From Candidatus Poribacteria bacterium (GTDB lineage: Bacteria > Poribacteria > WGA-4E > JAJDTR01): a DNA stretch of 64,000 nucleotides. Positions within the stretch are counted from its first letter, which is position 1. Every line of letters begins with the position of its first letter. Under the pieces are notes generated by a model, which was not told the DNA's origin, did no database searches, and was given only the letters and a program-made list of their open reading frames with translations. Shown in pieces: positions 24,617 through 33,549 of this stretch. The stretch lies in the NCBI GenBank assembly GCA_028820655.1, contig JAPPIK010000006.1:108841-172840 (forward strand), given 5' to 3'. A program made the position numbers and the translations under genes.

Positions 24617-25735
24617 ATGCCAGCGATTCTAATCGTAGCCGGTGAGCCGTCCGGTGATCTGCAGGCATCTCGGGTTGCAACTCAACTCAAAACTCTTCGT
24701 CCCGATATCGAGCTATTCGGAATGGGCGGCGATCGTATGGAAGCCGCAGGGGTCTCACTCGTTTATCACATTCGCGATTCGGCGGTGATGGGCATCGGCG
24801 AGGTGCTTTCGGCGATTCCTGCTTTCCTAAAAAAACAGCGATATCTAAAACGGCTCATTCGCGAGAAGCGACCCGACGCGGTCGTGCTCGTCGATTTCGC
24901 GGAATTCAACATGGGGCTTGCCGCCTACGCGCAACGACTGAAAATTCCCATTGTCTACTACATCCCTCCGAAAGCGTGGGCGTGGCGCGGGTATCGCGCC
25001 AAGAAGATCGCAAAAAGAACAAGCGCCGTCGCCTCAATCTTTCCTTTCGAAACGGACTTCTACCGGCGTGCGGGTGCACACGTCCGATTCGTTGGCCATC
25101 CACTATTGGACTACGCCAACTCGGACCTCGGCGTATCCGAAGCCCGCGAGAAACTCGAATTGGCGACCGATGCCCCGGTTCTCGGTTTGATGCCGGGGAG
25201 CCGGCGCCGGGAAGTGGAGGCACTGTATCCCGCGATGATGGACGCCGCCGAAAGGGTTCGTCGAATCCTACCGGATTGCCAGTTGATTCTACCACTCGCT
25301 CCAAGCATCCCCCCGGAAACCTTACCCAAAGCGCCAACGGTTCAAATCGTGAAAGATGCAACGTACGACGCCATGCGCGCCTCCGACCTGATACTGGTAG
25401 CATCGGGCACAGCTACGCTTGAGGCCGCATGCCTCCTGACGCCCATGGTTGTGCTCTATAGACTCTCTCGACTCAGTTGGTGGACGGCACAGCGATTCGT
25501 AAAACTCGATTCGAGCGCGTTGCCAAATATCGTCGCCGGGCGCCGCATCGTTCCCGAACTCTTGCAAGATGAGGTAGAGGTTGAGCGGTTAACCTCAGTC
25601 GCCCTCGGGTTATTACAAGATCCGGAGAAACGAAAAGCACAGCAAGTGGCGCTTTGCAAGGTACGCGAGCAATTAGGAGGGTCCGGGGCGGCGGAACGAA
25701 CGGCTGAGTTGGTATTGGGCTACGTCGAATCATGA
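24617..25735 (+). CDS. lpxB: Lipid-A-disaccharide synthase
   Basis: LpxB (glycosyltransferase family 19) joins UDP-diacylglucosamine and lipid X to make the lipid A disaccharide at the inner membrane. The 372-residue protein starts MPAILIVAGEPSGDLQASRV, the hallmark N-terminus (AGExSGD). It continues with MGGDRMEAAGV, VMGIGEVL, YYIPPKAWAWRGYRAKKI, and GLMPGSRRREVEAL in the nucleotide-sugar region, then VASGTATLEA. The length is as usual for the family. It overlaps lpxK by ATGA, so the two lipid A steps are translationally coupled. Confidence 0.96.
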   Translation: MPAILIVAGEPSGDLQASRVATQLKTLRPDIELFGMGGDRMEAAGVSLVYHIRDSAVMGIGEVLSAIPAFLKKQRYLKRLIREKRPDAVVLVDFAEFNMGLAAYAQRLKIPIVYYIPPKAWAWRGYRAKKIAKRTSAVASIFPFETDFYRRAGAHVRFVGHPLLDYANSDLGVSEAREKLELATDAPVLGLMPGSRRREVEALYPAMMDAAERVRRILPDCQLILPLAPSIPPETLPKAPTVQIVKDATYDAMRASDLILVASGTATLEAACLLTPMVVLYRLSRLSWWTAQRFVKLDSSALPNIVAGRRIVPELLQDEVEVERLTSVALGLLQDPEKRKAQQVALCKVREQLGGSGAAERTAELVLGYVES

Positions 25736-26844
25736 AGAATCATCTCTATTTCGTTATCACGCGGAGAGTCACGGGTTTTATTCCCTCCCTCCTGATAGCG
25801 CTGCTAACGCCGCTGAGTTATATCTATGCGGCGATCCTAAGCTTCCGCAATTGGCTCTACGATTGCCGCCTCTTCAAATCGAAACGCATTCCCTGCACGG
25901 TGATAAGCGTCGGCAACATTGTATCCGGCGGCACAGGCAAAACGCCGGTTGTCATTTGGATTGCGAAGGCGTTACGTGAAGTGGGCTACCGTCCAGCCAT
26001 CCTGTTGCGCGGCTATCACCGCCAAGAAAAAACGCCGGGGACGCATGTCGTGTCCGACTGTCGAGGAATATTGGCGTCGGTTGAGACGAGCGGCGATGAA
26101 GCCATGATGATCGCGCGAGAGGTGCCAAGCGTTCCGGTGCTTATCGGGAAAGACCGTTATGAAGCCGGCTGCCACGCCCTGCGGGAACTGAAGCCCGATG
26201 TGCTGATTTTGGATGACGGTTTTCAACACCGAATGTTGGAGAGGGATTTGGATATCCTTACCGTAGACGCAACGCAGCCGTTTGGAACGGGGAAACTGCT
26301 TCCTGCGGGAACGTTACGCGAACCGGTTTCGGCGCTACGGCGGGCGGATATGATTATGCTGACGCGGGTCGACACGGCGGAATCCGTGGCTGAGGTCCGC
26401 GAGGATATCACCAAGCTGGTAGGGGAAAAACCGATTGTAGAGAGCCGCCATGAGCCGACGCGGCTTTACCGGTTGGGTGGGTGCGAGGACGTTGATTTCG
26501 CCGTTTTGAAAGGGAAGAACTTACTCGCTGTGTGCGGGATTGGCCATCCGGGGGCGTTTGCCGAAACGCTGCGCCGATACAAGCCGGAGACCGTTGAGTT
26601 GCTGCCGTTCCCCGACCATCACCACTACTCCCGTGCGGATGTGGTCAGAATCCAAAATGAGGCAAAAGGAGCGGGGGCAAACTACATCATCACGACCCGC
26701 AAGGATGAACTCAAGTTAGCCGCGTTTTGCATGGACGAAAGCGACGCTTCCCCCCGTGACTATCCTCCCATTTTGGTGCTCGCGGTTGAGCTATCGATCA
26801 CTAGCGGAGAGTGTCTGCTGACTCGGCGGTTGCAGGAATGTTAG
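25732..26844 (+). CDS. lpxK: Tetraacyldisaccharide 4'-kinase
   Basis: LpxK phosphorylates the 4' position of the lipid A precursor made by LpxB, using ATP at the inner membrane. An N-terminal hydrophobic segment (about residues 16-37) serves as membrane anchor. The P-loop VGNIVSGGTGKTPVV lies at about 60-74, followed by LLRGYHRQEKTPGTHVVSD with GDEAMMIAREVP, and LDDGFQHRMLERDLDI, which are family signatures. The C-terminus ends in LTRRLQEC. Overlap ATGA with lpxB. Together with lpxB this shows the host makes lipopolysaccharide or a related glycolipid. Confidence 0.95.
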   Translation: MKNHLYFVITRRVTGFIPSLLIALLTPLSYIYAAILSFRNWLYDCRLFKSKRIPCTVISVGNIVSGGTGKTPVVIWIAKALREVGYRPAILLRGYHRQEKTPGTHVVSDCRGILASVETSGDEAMMIAREVPSVPVLIGKDRYEAGCHALRELKPDVLILDDGFQHRMLERDLDILTVDATQPFGTGKLLPAGTLREPVSALRRADMIMLTRVDTAESVAEVREDITKLVGEKPIVESRHEPTRLYRLGGCEDVDFAVLKGKNLLAVCGIGHPGAFAETLRRYKPETVELLPFPDHHHYSRADVVRIQNEAKGAGANYIITTRKDELKLAAFCMDESDASPRDYPPILVLAVELSITSGECLLTRRLQEC

Positions 26845-26907
26845 GCGTGGGCGGGACAAATGTCCTAACGATTGGAATCAATATCCTAGTTTCAGGCAAT
26901 TATCGCG

Positions 26908-27813
26908 CTATTCGATGGCTTCACGCTCAATGGATTTCAACCGCTCAATCAAGCCCATCTCAAGATTTTGGTTGTACTCCTTCGCCCACTTCTTCGCATT
27001 GTGGCGATTGCCCCAGTAGAACCGGGAACCCACCAGAAAGATTCCCGCCGCATCAACATAACGCTTATCCGCAACCGAATCACCCAGGAGGTAGAAGAAC
27101 GCGGCATTGATGCCTAAAGATATGAGACCGTTTCGGATTTTGCCGGCGTAGATTTGGCCGCTCCCGGGGATAACCGTGGACATGAACTGAGCAAGTCTCG
27201 GCGACTTGAGCGGCAACGGCGTATTGGCGAGAGTGGTATCGGCAAGTTTGACCGCGGTTCGTTCAAGTCGGGCATCGAAAGATCCGATATCACGGTTCTC
27301 CCCGCGCAAGCGGCGGATGTCCCGGAACTCCGATATCGCCTTAAACCAGTTTCGATCATGCAGATAGCACCATCCGCGCAGGTATTGGGCTTGCACGCGC
27401 AAGCTTTCATCACCTTTCTCCTGCAGAATCCGGAAGAATGCTGATCGCGCGGTAGCGTTTTCCCCGTCGTCCAAGTGAGTTTTTCCGAGCATAAACTGGG
27501 CGTGGTAATACAACGGAGATTCGGGAAAGGTTTTCATGAACTCCCCGAAAAGCTGCCGGGAGTATCCTCGATTGCCTTGGTAGTAGTGCGCTTGTGCAAT
27601 GCGATAGTGCGCAAAATCCGCCATGTCGGTATGCGATTGATAAAAAAGGAATCGCTTGTACTCAAGGATTGAGGGATTGTAGATGCGCCTTTCGAAGAGT
27701 TGCTCGGCGTAGAGCAACTGTTTTTCGGTGGGTTGAAGTTCAGCTTTTGACAAGTCTATGGAAGGTTCTATTGAACAAAACGAAGCCAAGCAGATGGCAA
27801 GGATTGTGTGCAT
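26908..27813 (-). CDS. TPR-containing membrane protein with TM2-like C-terminal domain
   Basis: The 301-residue protein has a short N-terminal hydrophobic leader (HTILAICLASFCS). About five TPR-like helix pairs span residues 30-185 (YNPSILEYKRFLFYQ, AHYRIAQAHYYQG, YYHAQFMLGKTHLDDGE). A C-terminal membrane part starts with FMSTVIPGSGQIYAGKIRNG and continues ISLGINAAFFYLLG, the pattern of TM2/DUF5683-type small membrane domains. It is convergent with lpxK, 63 bases apart. The role is unknown; TPRs suggest an assembly or scaffold function at the envelope. The ATG lacks a clear ribosome-binding site. Confidence 0.7.
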   Translation of the reverse strand: MHTILAICLASFCSIEPSIDLSKAELQPTEKQLLYAEQLFERRIYNPSILEYKRFLFYQSHTDMADFAHYRIAQAHYYQGNRGYSRQLFGEFMKTFPESPLYYHAQFMLGKTHLDDGENATARSAFFRILQEKGDESLRVQAQYLRGWCYLHDRNWFKAISEFRDIRRLRGENRDIGSFDARLERTAVKLADTTLANTPLPLKSPRLAQFMSTVIPGSGQIYAGKIRNGLISLGINAAFFYLLGDSVADKRYVDAAGIFLVGSRFYWGNRHNAKKWAKEYNQNLEMGLIERLKSIEREAIE

Positions 27814-28026
27814 GAAGGAGGCGTTACGTGTGCTATCGTATGATTGACGAAATCATCAGCGGGCTTCGGGTTTGGTGTTTTGTCCCATTGGGTTGGAAGC
27901 TTGTATTTCCATTTGTCCGAGTTTGAAGGGCGAAAGAGGTGTCAAGTAAGTTCTCTAAGACAGGGAGCGGGTTCTCAATCGAAATTCTATTCCATTTCCA
28001 TGATTGCAGCATGCACGCTACAACAG

Positions 28027-28052
28027 ATGGTGGGCAGTGCCCGCCCTACAGG
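28027..28052. repeat. REP-like palindrome
   Basis: GGTGGGCAGTGCCCGCCCTA forms a near-perfect palindrome. It belongs to the same family as 16744-16768 and the 18105/19050 pair. It lies in the 296-base gap between the TPR gene and the radical SAM gene; nothing else is seen there. Confidence 0.55.
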
Positions 28053-28109
28053 TTACTCAAATTTGGCAATCCAAGCCGAGCAGTCAGAGAGGGCGCGGAT
28101 AGAGAACCA

Positions 28110-29330
28110 TTAAAATCCCATGAGTCCGCAGCAGCGGCGGCATACGGGCATGATCCCGTCCGTGCTGATTGAGGATCTGAACTTCTGCGCTTTTTCGTTG
28201 TTCCACATGTCCATGACAGCATCGGTCTTGATGTTGCCGATTATGTAGTCGTGGTAGTCGCGGCAGAGGCTGACATCGCCGTTGCTGTCGATTTCCATCG
28301 TCATATAGATGCTGACGCATTGGTTGTAGTCGAAGGTTTCGTTGTGATCCGTATAGTAGGTCTGAATCTCTTCTCGCGTGTTGAGGCGCGGCATCATCAT
28401 AGGGGGACAACGCTGCTGCGTCTCGGATAGCTGTTCCATTTCCTCGAACCGATCAAAAATCACGCCGTGATCAAAGTCTTTCCACGTACCGATCCAACCG
28501 TAATGGGTTTGCGGTTTGAAGCCGAAACGCCGTTCAAAATCTTCGGTGTGCGCCTGCGCGGAATGCGAGTCCATCCACCATGTCAGATAGAAGATTTGCG
28601 CGTCGGCGAATTGACTTGTGAACTTGTACAGATCGACAACAACGTCGATGTTGTACATGGTAATGCAACTCAAGGGAACAATATAGGGAAACGCCGTATT
28701 CCGACGTTCCTTCTCGGCGCTCAGGGTCTCCAGCGCCGCTTTAACGTCGGTGAAGTTGTCGTAGTTCTCCGTGACTCCCGGGCGCTGCGTGTTGTGGATT
28801 TCCTCGTTTGGACCATCAACGCTGAGATAGATGATTTTGCAGGTCTCCAAAATGTCATCGGCTCGCCTGGCGATGTTGGTGGCATTGCTCACCAGCGAGA
28901 TCGGCATTCCCCGCTCCGAGATATAATGCATCAGTTCAATCAAACCGGGATAGAGCATCGGCTCGCCGCCCCAAATGTACCACACGGGCGACCAGCCGGC
29001 GTCGACAATCTGATCGACCAGTTGCTTGTACACCTCGACAGGCACTTCGCGCTGTTTCAGCTCCTTGAGAGATTTGCCGAGCAGATAGCCGTTATCGCCC
29101 CATTGCCCGCAGGAATGGCACCTGAGGTTGCACATGTCCGTGATTCGCAGACTGACCAGTTGCACGCTGTCTCCCTTTCCGTGTTTGCCGCCGAAGGGAT
29201 GCCTCCAGTTGAAACTTTCTTTGGCTACTTGATATTTGGCGAGCGTGTAGGCGGTTTGCCAGTCATCGGTTAGTGCGGTTGCGAGTTGGTTAACGAAGAA
29301 CCGTGGTGAAATTCGACTCCGTGTTGACAT
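28110..29330 (-). CDS. Radical SAM protein with SPASM domain
   Basis: The 406-residue enzyme binds a radical-SAM [4Fe-4S] cluster through DMCNLRCHSCGQW (Cys67, Cys71, Cys74; CxxxCxxC) and has the following GGEPMLYPGLIELM motif. The C-terminal third carries further Cys (QRCPPMM, QCVSIYMTMEIDSNGDVSLC, then VCRRCCGLMGF) typical of a SPASM/twitch region that holds auxiliary clusters, as in peptide-modifying maturases and sulfatase activators. No candidate precursor peptide or sulfatase is next to it. AAGAGG lies before the ATG. It follows the membrane glycosyltransferase gene on the same strand after 254 bases, which hold a TAGGACTTACGCA motif and a REP-like GGAGATCGCTCCTAC element near 29450. 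Confidence 0.9.
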   Translation of the reverse strand: MSTRSRISPRFFVNQLATALTDDWQTAYTLAKYQVAKESFNWRHPFGGKHGKGDSVQLVSLRITDMCNLRCHSCGQWGDNGYLLGKSLKELKQREVPVEVYKQLVDQIVDAGWSPVWYIWGGEPMLYPGLIELMHYISERGMPISLVSNATNIARRADDILETCKIIYLSVDGPNEEIHNTQRPGVTENYDNFTDVKAALETLSAEKERRNTAFPYIVPLSCITMYNIDVVVDLYKFTSQFADAQIFYLTWWMDSHSAQAHTEDFERRFGFKPQTHYGWIGTWKDFDHGVIFDRFEEMEQLSETQQRCPPMMMPRLNTREEIQTYYTDHNETFDYNQCVSIYMTMEIDSNGDVSLCRDYHDYIIGNIKTDAVMDMWNNEKAQKFRSSISTDGIMPVCRRCCGLMGF

Positions 29331-29584
29331 TATTTTTCCTCTTTTAGAAACCGGAATTATTGGTGTTTATAGGACTTACGCAGTTCGGTCTGTAGTAGTG
29401 CAATCGATTGCGCGTCGGCGGTAAGAGCGAACTTTGGTCGTGACAGGAGATCGCTCCTACAAATATGCTTATAAGAATGGCAATAGATGAGTTTATTGTA
29501 GGACGTAAGTTGCGATGCGAGTTTTAGGGAACGCAGACCTGCATTCTCTACGACTCACGCTGATCGTAAATACATTCATGACAA

Positions 29585-30865
29585 CTAATGATTATCTTCC
29601 GCCTCGGCCGTAGCGTCGGGGACACGGCCCAAGACCTGACATGCGGTGGCGGAGAGGATTCTATACCGCACACCGCCCCATATGATTTTGTCTTGAAACA
29701 CGGTGTATACAGCGTTCAATCCCGCAACAAACATCGAGATTGGTGTGGCGAACGAAGTCATTCTGATGTTGTCGCGAAAGCCGTCCATGTCTCTGAGCAC
29801 CTTGGGCAGATTTCGTGAGAAAATGCGATAGATATGGATTTCAATGAATGGTATTAGTAATGCAAGTAACACGAAAACCTGATTAAACTTGAAAGGCCAA
29901 TTGATGTAGAACGGCAGGAGCAGGATGGAGGCAAACACAATAAGCGCCTTGGGGAGCAAACCCACCAGACTCAAACCCCACTGTGCGGGGAACCCCATTC
30001 TGTACGTCATGATCATCTGACGGTTCGTAAATTCCAGCACTTGCCTCCATGTACGGTTTGCGGTATGAGTTATAACAACGCATTCCGGAACAAAATGCAC
30101 TTTGAGTTTTGAATCTCTCACCGCATGTGTCAGGTTGTGATCTTCGATGGTTGCGTTTTCCCATCGCCGCAGCACGTCCGCGTCCGAAATCAACTCACGG
30201 CGAATTGCGTTAGACCCACCCCATACCATGGTAAAACGGTGGTCACCTTGCACCCCAATCTGAAAATTTACCCAGATGGCTTCAACGAGTGAGGGGAGAT
30301 TGAGCGTGTGCGGATAGTAAAATCTGGCTCCTACCGTCGCACCGATTCGCGGATCTTGGAGGGGCTCGACCAGTAACCTCAGCCAATCTTCCCTAACGGT
30401 CACGTCTGCATCAACGAAAGCGATAATCTCAACATCGTCGGGCAATTCCGAAATTGCGGTGATAAGGTTCTGCACCTTTTGGGAACGGGGTAGAGAATTG
30501 TCGATCACATTGGGTGCCAGTAGTGCACGTACATGGGAGTGTTCTTGGGCGAGTCTGCCGAGATGCGAATATGAAGAATCGTAATCCGATCCGCCGACTG
30601 CGTTGGTTACAAAGAACACCTCATGTTCGCCTGCATAATCTTGGCTCAGCAATATTTTGACACTTTCCTCGGTTTGGGCATCCCACCCGTAGTGGGGCGC
30701 GATAATCACGGCTTTCGGCGCATAGCGTGGCCGTTTTATTTTTCGCTCTCGGCGCGCATATAAAAAGGAGTGCATTACCAAGCAGATTTCTACGATGAGA
30801 AAAAAATACGCTATGGCGATGAGGTACGGGATGATAGCGTTGTGATTAAAACCCGGGAACTGCAC
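29585..30865 (-). CDS. Membrane glycosyltransferase, GT2/GT21 (ceramide-glucosyltransferase-like)
   Basis: The 426-residue protein has one N-terminal helix (IIPYLIAIAYFFLIVEICLVMHSFL) and then a GT-A domain: AVIIAPHYGWD, FVDADVTVREDWL (the DxD-type metal and nucleotide-sugar site), GGSNAIRRELI and ENATIEDHNLTHAVRDSK (the ED catalytic motif). TNRQMIMT is followed by three or four C-terminal helices. This is the processive-type or ceramide-glucosyltransferase-like layout. It should transfer sugar from a nucleotide donor to a lipid or polysaccharide at the inner membrane. It uses a GTG start with GAGGAG 11 bases upstream. A - strand promoter lies at 30922-30950, divergent from the STAS gene's promoter. 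Confidence 0.85.
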   Translation of the reverse strand: MQFPGFNHNAIIPYLIAIAYFFLIVEICLVMHSFLYARRERKIKRPRYAPKAVIIAPHYGWDAQTEESVKILLSQDYAGEHEVFFVTNAVGGSDYDSSYSHLGRLAQEHSHVRALLAPNVIDNSLPRSQKVQNLITAISELPDDVEIIAFVDADVTVREDWLRLLVEPLQDPRIGATVGARFYYPHTLNLPSLVEAIWVNFQIGVQGDHRFTMVWGGSNAIRRELISDADVLRRWENATIEDHNLTHAVRDSKLKVHFVPECVVITHTANRTWRQVLEFTNRQMIMTYRMGFPAQWGLSLVGLLPKALIVFASILLLPFYINWPFKFNQVFVLLALLIPFIEIHIYRIFSRNLPKVLRDMDGFRDNIRMTSFATPISMFVAGLNAVYTVFQDKIIWGGVRYRILSATACQVLGRVPDATAEAEDNH

Positions 30866-30921
30866 GATGTCGTCGCAATCTCCTCAAACCTGCGCGGTTG
30901 GTGTGTTGTAAAGTCAGTCTC

Positions 30922-30950
30922 AATTCTAACACAACCGTAGACGAAGGTCA
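30922..30950 (-). promoter_or_regulatory. Predicted promoter of the glycosyltransferase gene
   Basis: On the - strand: TTGACC (30950-30945), 17 bases, TAGAAT (30927-30922), about 55 bases before the GTG start. Confidence 0.6.
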
Positions 30951-30996
30951 ATCGATTTTGAGAATGGCGCAGGATGCGATTTGCGCCGTTGAAGAC

Positions 30997-31025
30997 TTGA
31001 CAAGAAGTCATATTTCCTTTAGAAT
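30997..31025 (+). promoter_or_regulatory. Predicted promoter upstream of the STAS-phosphatase cluster
   Basis: TTGACA (30997-31002), 17 bases, TAGAAT (31020-31025). It would give a leader of about 205 bases before the STAS gene; nothing else is encoded in the interval. Confidence 0.6.
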
Positions 31026-31236
31026 CAACCTTGGAACAAAAACCGTAGGTTTAGTGTTAGCAGGCAATAACACGCGACAAATTAGAATCGCCCTGCTCTC
31101 GAAAGGCTCGAATAGGGAAAAATTCTACCGTTTTAGGGCGAGGCAATCACATAAATCGGCGCGTCCGTTTCTGCCGTACTAGGATGACAATTCATAAGAT
31201 TTTCCAGTTGGAAACTTCATTTCAGGAGGGCAAAAA

Positions 31237-31581
31237 ATGGCAATTGATGTTACTCAGAAGGATGGCGTTATCGTTTTGAAGCCTAGCGGAAAGCTGATCG
31301 GAAGCGCCGTCTCAGACCTCAGGAAGACAATTGATAGCGAACTGCCCGATAGCGGGGAAAATCCAAGGTTGTTAGTCGATTTCGCCGATGTGACAATGAT
31401 GGACAGTTCCGGGCTAGGTACGTTGATGGGAACCCACGTATCCATCGCAAAAAAGGGAGGACGAATCGGTATCATCAACGTCGGCACAAATATCAAAAAC
31501 CTGATTATAAGAAGTCGCTTAATTAGCACCTTCGAACATTTCGACAGCGAAAACGAGGCAGTTACGGCGCTCGCATCCTGA
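31237..31581 (+). CDS. STAS-domain anti-sigma-factor antagonist (RsbV/SpoIIAA-like)
   Basis: The 114-residue single STAS domain begins MAIDVTQKDGVIVLKPSGKL and carries the phosphorylation loop VTMMDSSGLGTLMG (residues 52-65), with the Ser that the anti-sigma kinase phosphorylates in SpoIIAA-type proteins. In the unphosphorylated state such proteins bind the RsbW-type kinase and release its target. AGGAGG lies 8 bases before the ATG. It starts a run of same-strand signalling genes: a PP2C phosphatase 135 bases downstream could dephosphorylate it, and the anti-sigma kinase is encoded at 37573-38052. Confidence 0.92.
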   Translation: MAIDVTQKDGVIVLKPSGKLIGSAVSDLRKTIDSELPDSGENPRLLVDFADVTMMDSSGLGTLMGTHVSIAKKGGRIGIINVGTNIKNLIIRSRLISTFEHFDSENEAVTALAS

Positions 31582-31716
31582 GCAAAGTGAATAAATCATT
31601 TGATGGTGTGCATCGGACTTGCATCACCGGCAACAAAACCCTCGTGTCGTTAACACCTAATCGAAACGCGATTGATAGATAAAGTCTGACGCCACCTGAC
31701 TCGTAAGTCAACAGGT

Positions 31717-33534
31717 GTGGAGATGAAGTTCGCTTCCTCCGGGAACAGTATGGGGCGACTGCTTTCAATCCTGTCCGAACTTGAGCAAATCGAAAATTCC
31801 GTCATTTCTGGACAGGATAGATTTGAGTCCTTGAATGAAGCCTATCTGCAACTGACTCTGGATGCGATAAAGGCGAACGAAGGAGCGATACTACGCCTTG
31901 ACCCCGCCAAAAGTCACCTTTATATCGAATCGTCAATCTTTCCCCACCCGATATCCGCTATTATTCCAATAATGGCGGAGGAAATCGACGCCATCCCACA
32001 ATCGTCACCCATTCATATTGCCGATTTACCCGCATCTCTGACAGAACTTCAAGACCGAATTACGCAGCAACTACAGGGGTTTGGCGCTGACGTATGGATT
32101 CCCTTGCAGACCGATGGAGATTTCATAGGCATTATCGCCCTAGGAACCTCCTCAATCGGAATTGAAAAACAAACATGGGTAGACGTCCTGATAAGTACAG
32201 TTGCGAATCGCGTCGCTACTGCTATGGCATATTCGCGCGCCTTGCAAGAGATGCGCACTGCCAAATTGCGCCTTCTCTTGCTGTCCGATGTTACCGCTCA
32301 GATCAGCAAACTTCTGGATGTCGAAAGCATCGAGAAGGCGGCAATGAATCACGTTGTCTCCCTCTTGGACAGTGGGATGGGATATCTTTTGCTTGGCATT
32401 CCCGAAATGAGACAACTTGAGGTGAGAAGCCATGTCTTATTTGACGCGGATTCTCCAGCCGACCTGCATGGAATTGTCATCGATTTGGAGGGTCAAGAGG
32501 GAGAATCGCCCGCGTTCTCCATACTTCGGGATGTAGCTAATTCCGGTATCTCGCAGATTTGCAATGATGCGAACCAGGTCATGCCGTTTGGCAAAAGGAA
32601 TCTAATTGCTGTTCCAATCTTCAGACGAGAGATTCTGGGTGTCATGGTGGTATGCGACAAGGCGGGGCTGGATGACGCGTCTCTCGAATTCGTCGACGAG
32701 GATCGAATTCTGCTCGAAGCCTTCGCCTATCAAATCGGCGTCTCGATTGAAAACGCCCGTCTTTACCAGGAAGCCCTTGAAAGGCGCCGGTTACAAGCCG
32801 AGATGGAGGAAGCTGCAAAAATCCAGGCGAACTTGCTGCCGGCAGCACAACCCAACATTCCCGGTTACGAGGCCGCCGGATTGAGTATGCCGCATCATGA
32901 CGGCGTAGGCGGCGATTATTTCGATTTTATTCAAGAGCCGGATGGCAATTGGGGGTTTGTCATCGCAGACGTTTCCGGAAAAGGGATGCAAGCTGCGCTG
33001 CTGATGGTAATGCTTCGAACGTCGTTACGATCAGAGGTTGCGCGACAGAACAACTTGCTAGCTATGACAATGAGGCTGAATGCGCTCTTGTGCGAGGGAA
33101 GCATAAGCGATGCTTACGCAACCTTCGTCTACGCCCGATTACATTTGGACACGGGCACGTTGACATCGGTGAATGCAGGGCACAACTATCCAATCGTTAT
33201 ACGTTGCGATGGAAGCGTGGCGCAACTAGAAAAGGGAGGATCGGTTGTCGGAATGTATCCCGCTGATGTCTTGGCTAACATAGCCGAGTATCAGCAGGAA
33301 ACGGTTCAGTTACATCACGGTGATACCCTTCTGCTTTACACCGACGGCGTGACCGACGCCTTGGACCCCAACGGCGACCCGTTCGAAGAGCAGCGTCTCT
33401 GCGACCTGGCGAGGCGAATACGTCACGCTAGTGCAAACGACATTTGTACCAAGATTCGCGACGCGGTTACGGAATTTCAAGGGGACACTCAACAGTTTGA
33501 CGATTTGACATTGTTGGTTTTGAAAAGAAAATGA
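31717..33534 (+). CDS. GAF-domain PP2C (SpoIIE/RsbU-type) phosphatase
   Basis: The 605-residue cytoplasmic regulator has one or two GAF-like sensory domains (about residues 20-180 and 190-350, e.g. FGADVWIPLQTDGDFIGIIALG, then NLIAVPIFRREILGVMVV). A short coiled linker (LYQEALERRRLQAEMEEAAKIQANLLPA) leads to a SpoIIE-type PP2C domain from about residue 365 to the end. Metal-binding signatures are VGGDYFDFI, IADVSGKGMQAALLM and LLLYTDGVTDALDPNG. It should remove phosphate from a STAS protein in response to a GAF signal. GTG 31717 and ATG 31723 are both possible starts. The hybrid kinase gene follows after 15 bases. Confidence 0.9.
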   Translation: MEMKFASSGNSMGRLLSILSELEQIENSVISGQDRFESLNEAYLQLTLDAIKANEGAILRLDPAKSHLYIESSIFPHPISAIIPIMAEEIDAIPQSSPIHIADLPASLTELQDRITQQLQGFGADVWIPLQTDGDFIGIIALGTSSIGIEKQTWVDVLISTVANRVATAMAYSRALQEMRTAKLRLLLLSDVTAQISKLLDVESIEKAAMNHVVSLLDSGMGYLLLGIPEMRQLEVRSHVLFDADSPADLHGIVIDLEGQEGESPAFSILRDVANSGISQICNDANQVMPFGKRNLIAVPIFRREILGVMVVCDKAGLDDASLEFVDEDRILLEAFAYQIGVSIENARLYQEALERRRLQAEMEEAAKIQANLLPAAQPNIPGYEAAGLSMPHHDGVGGDYFDFIQEPDGNWGFVIADVSGKGMQAALLMVMLRTSLRSEVARQNNLLAMTMRLNALLCEGSISDAYATFVYARLHLDTGTLTSVNAGHNYPIVIRCDGSVAQLEKGGSVVGMYPADVLANIAEYQQETVQLHHGDTLLLYTDGVTDALDPNGDPFEEQRLCDLARRIRHASANDICTKIRDAVTEFQGDTQQFDDLTLLVLKRK

Positions 33535-33549
33535 AGAGAGGTCACAACT

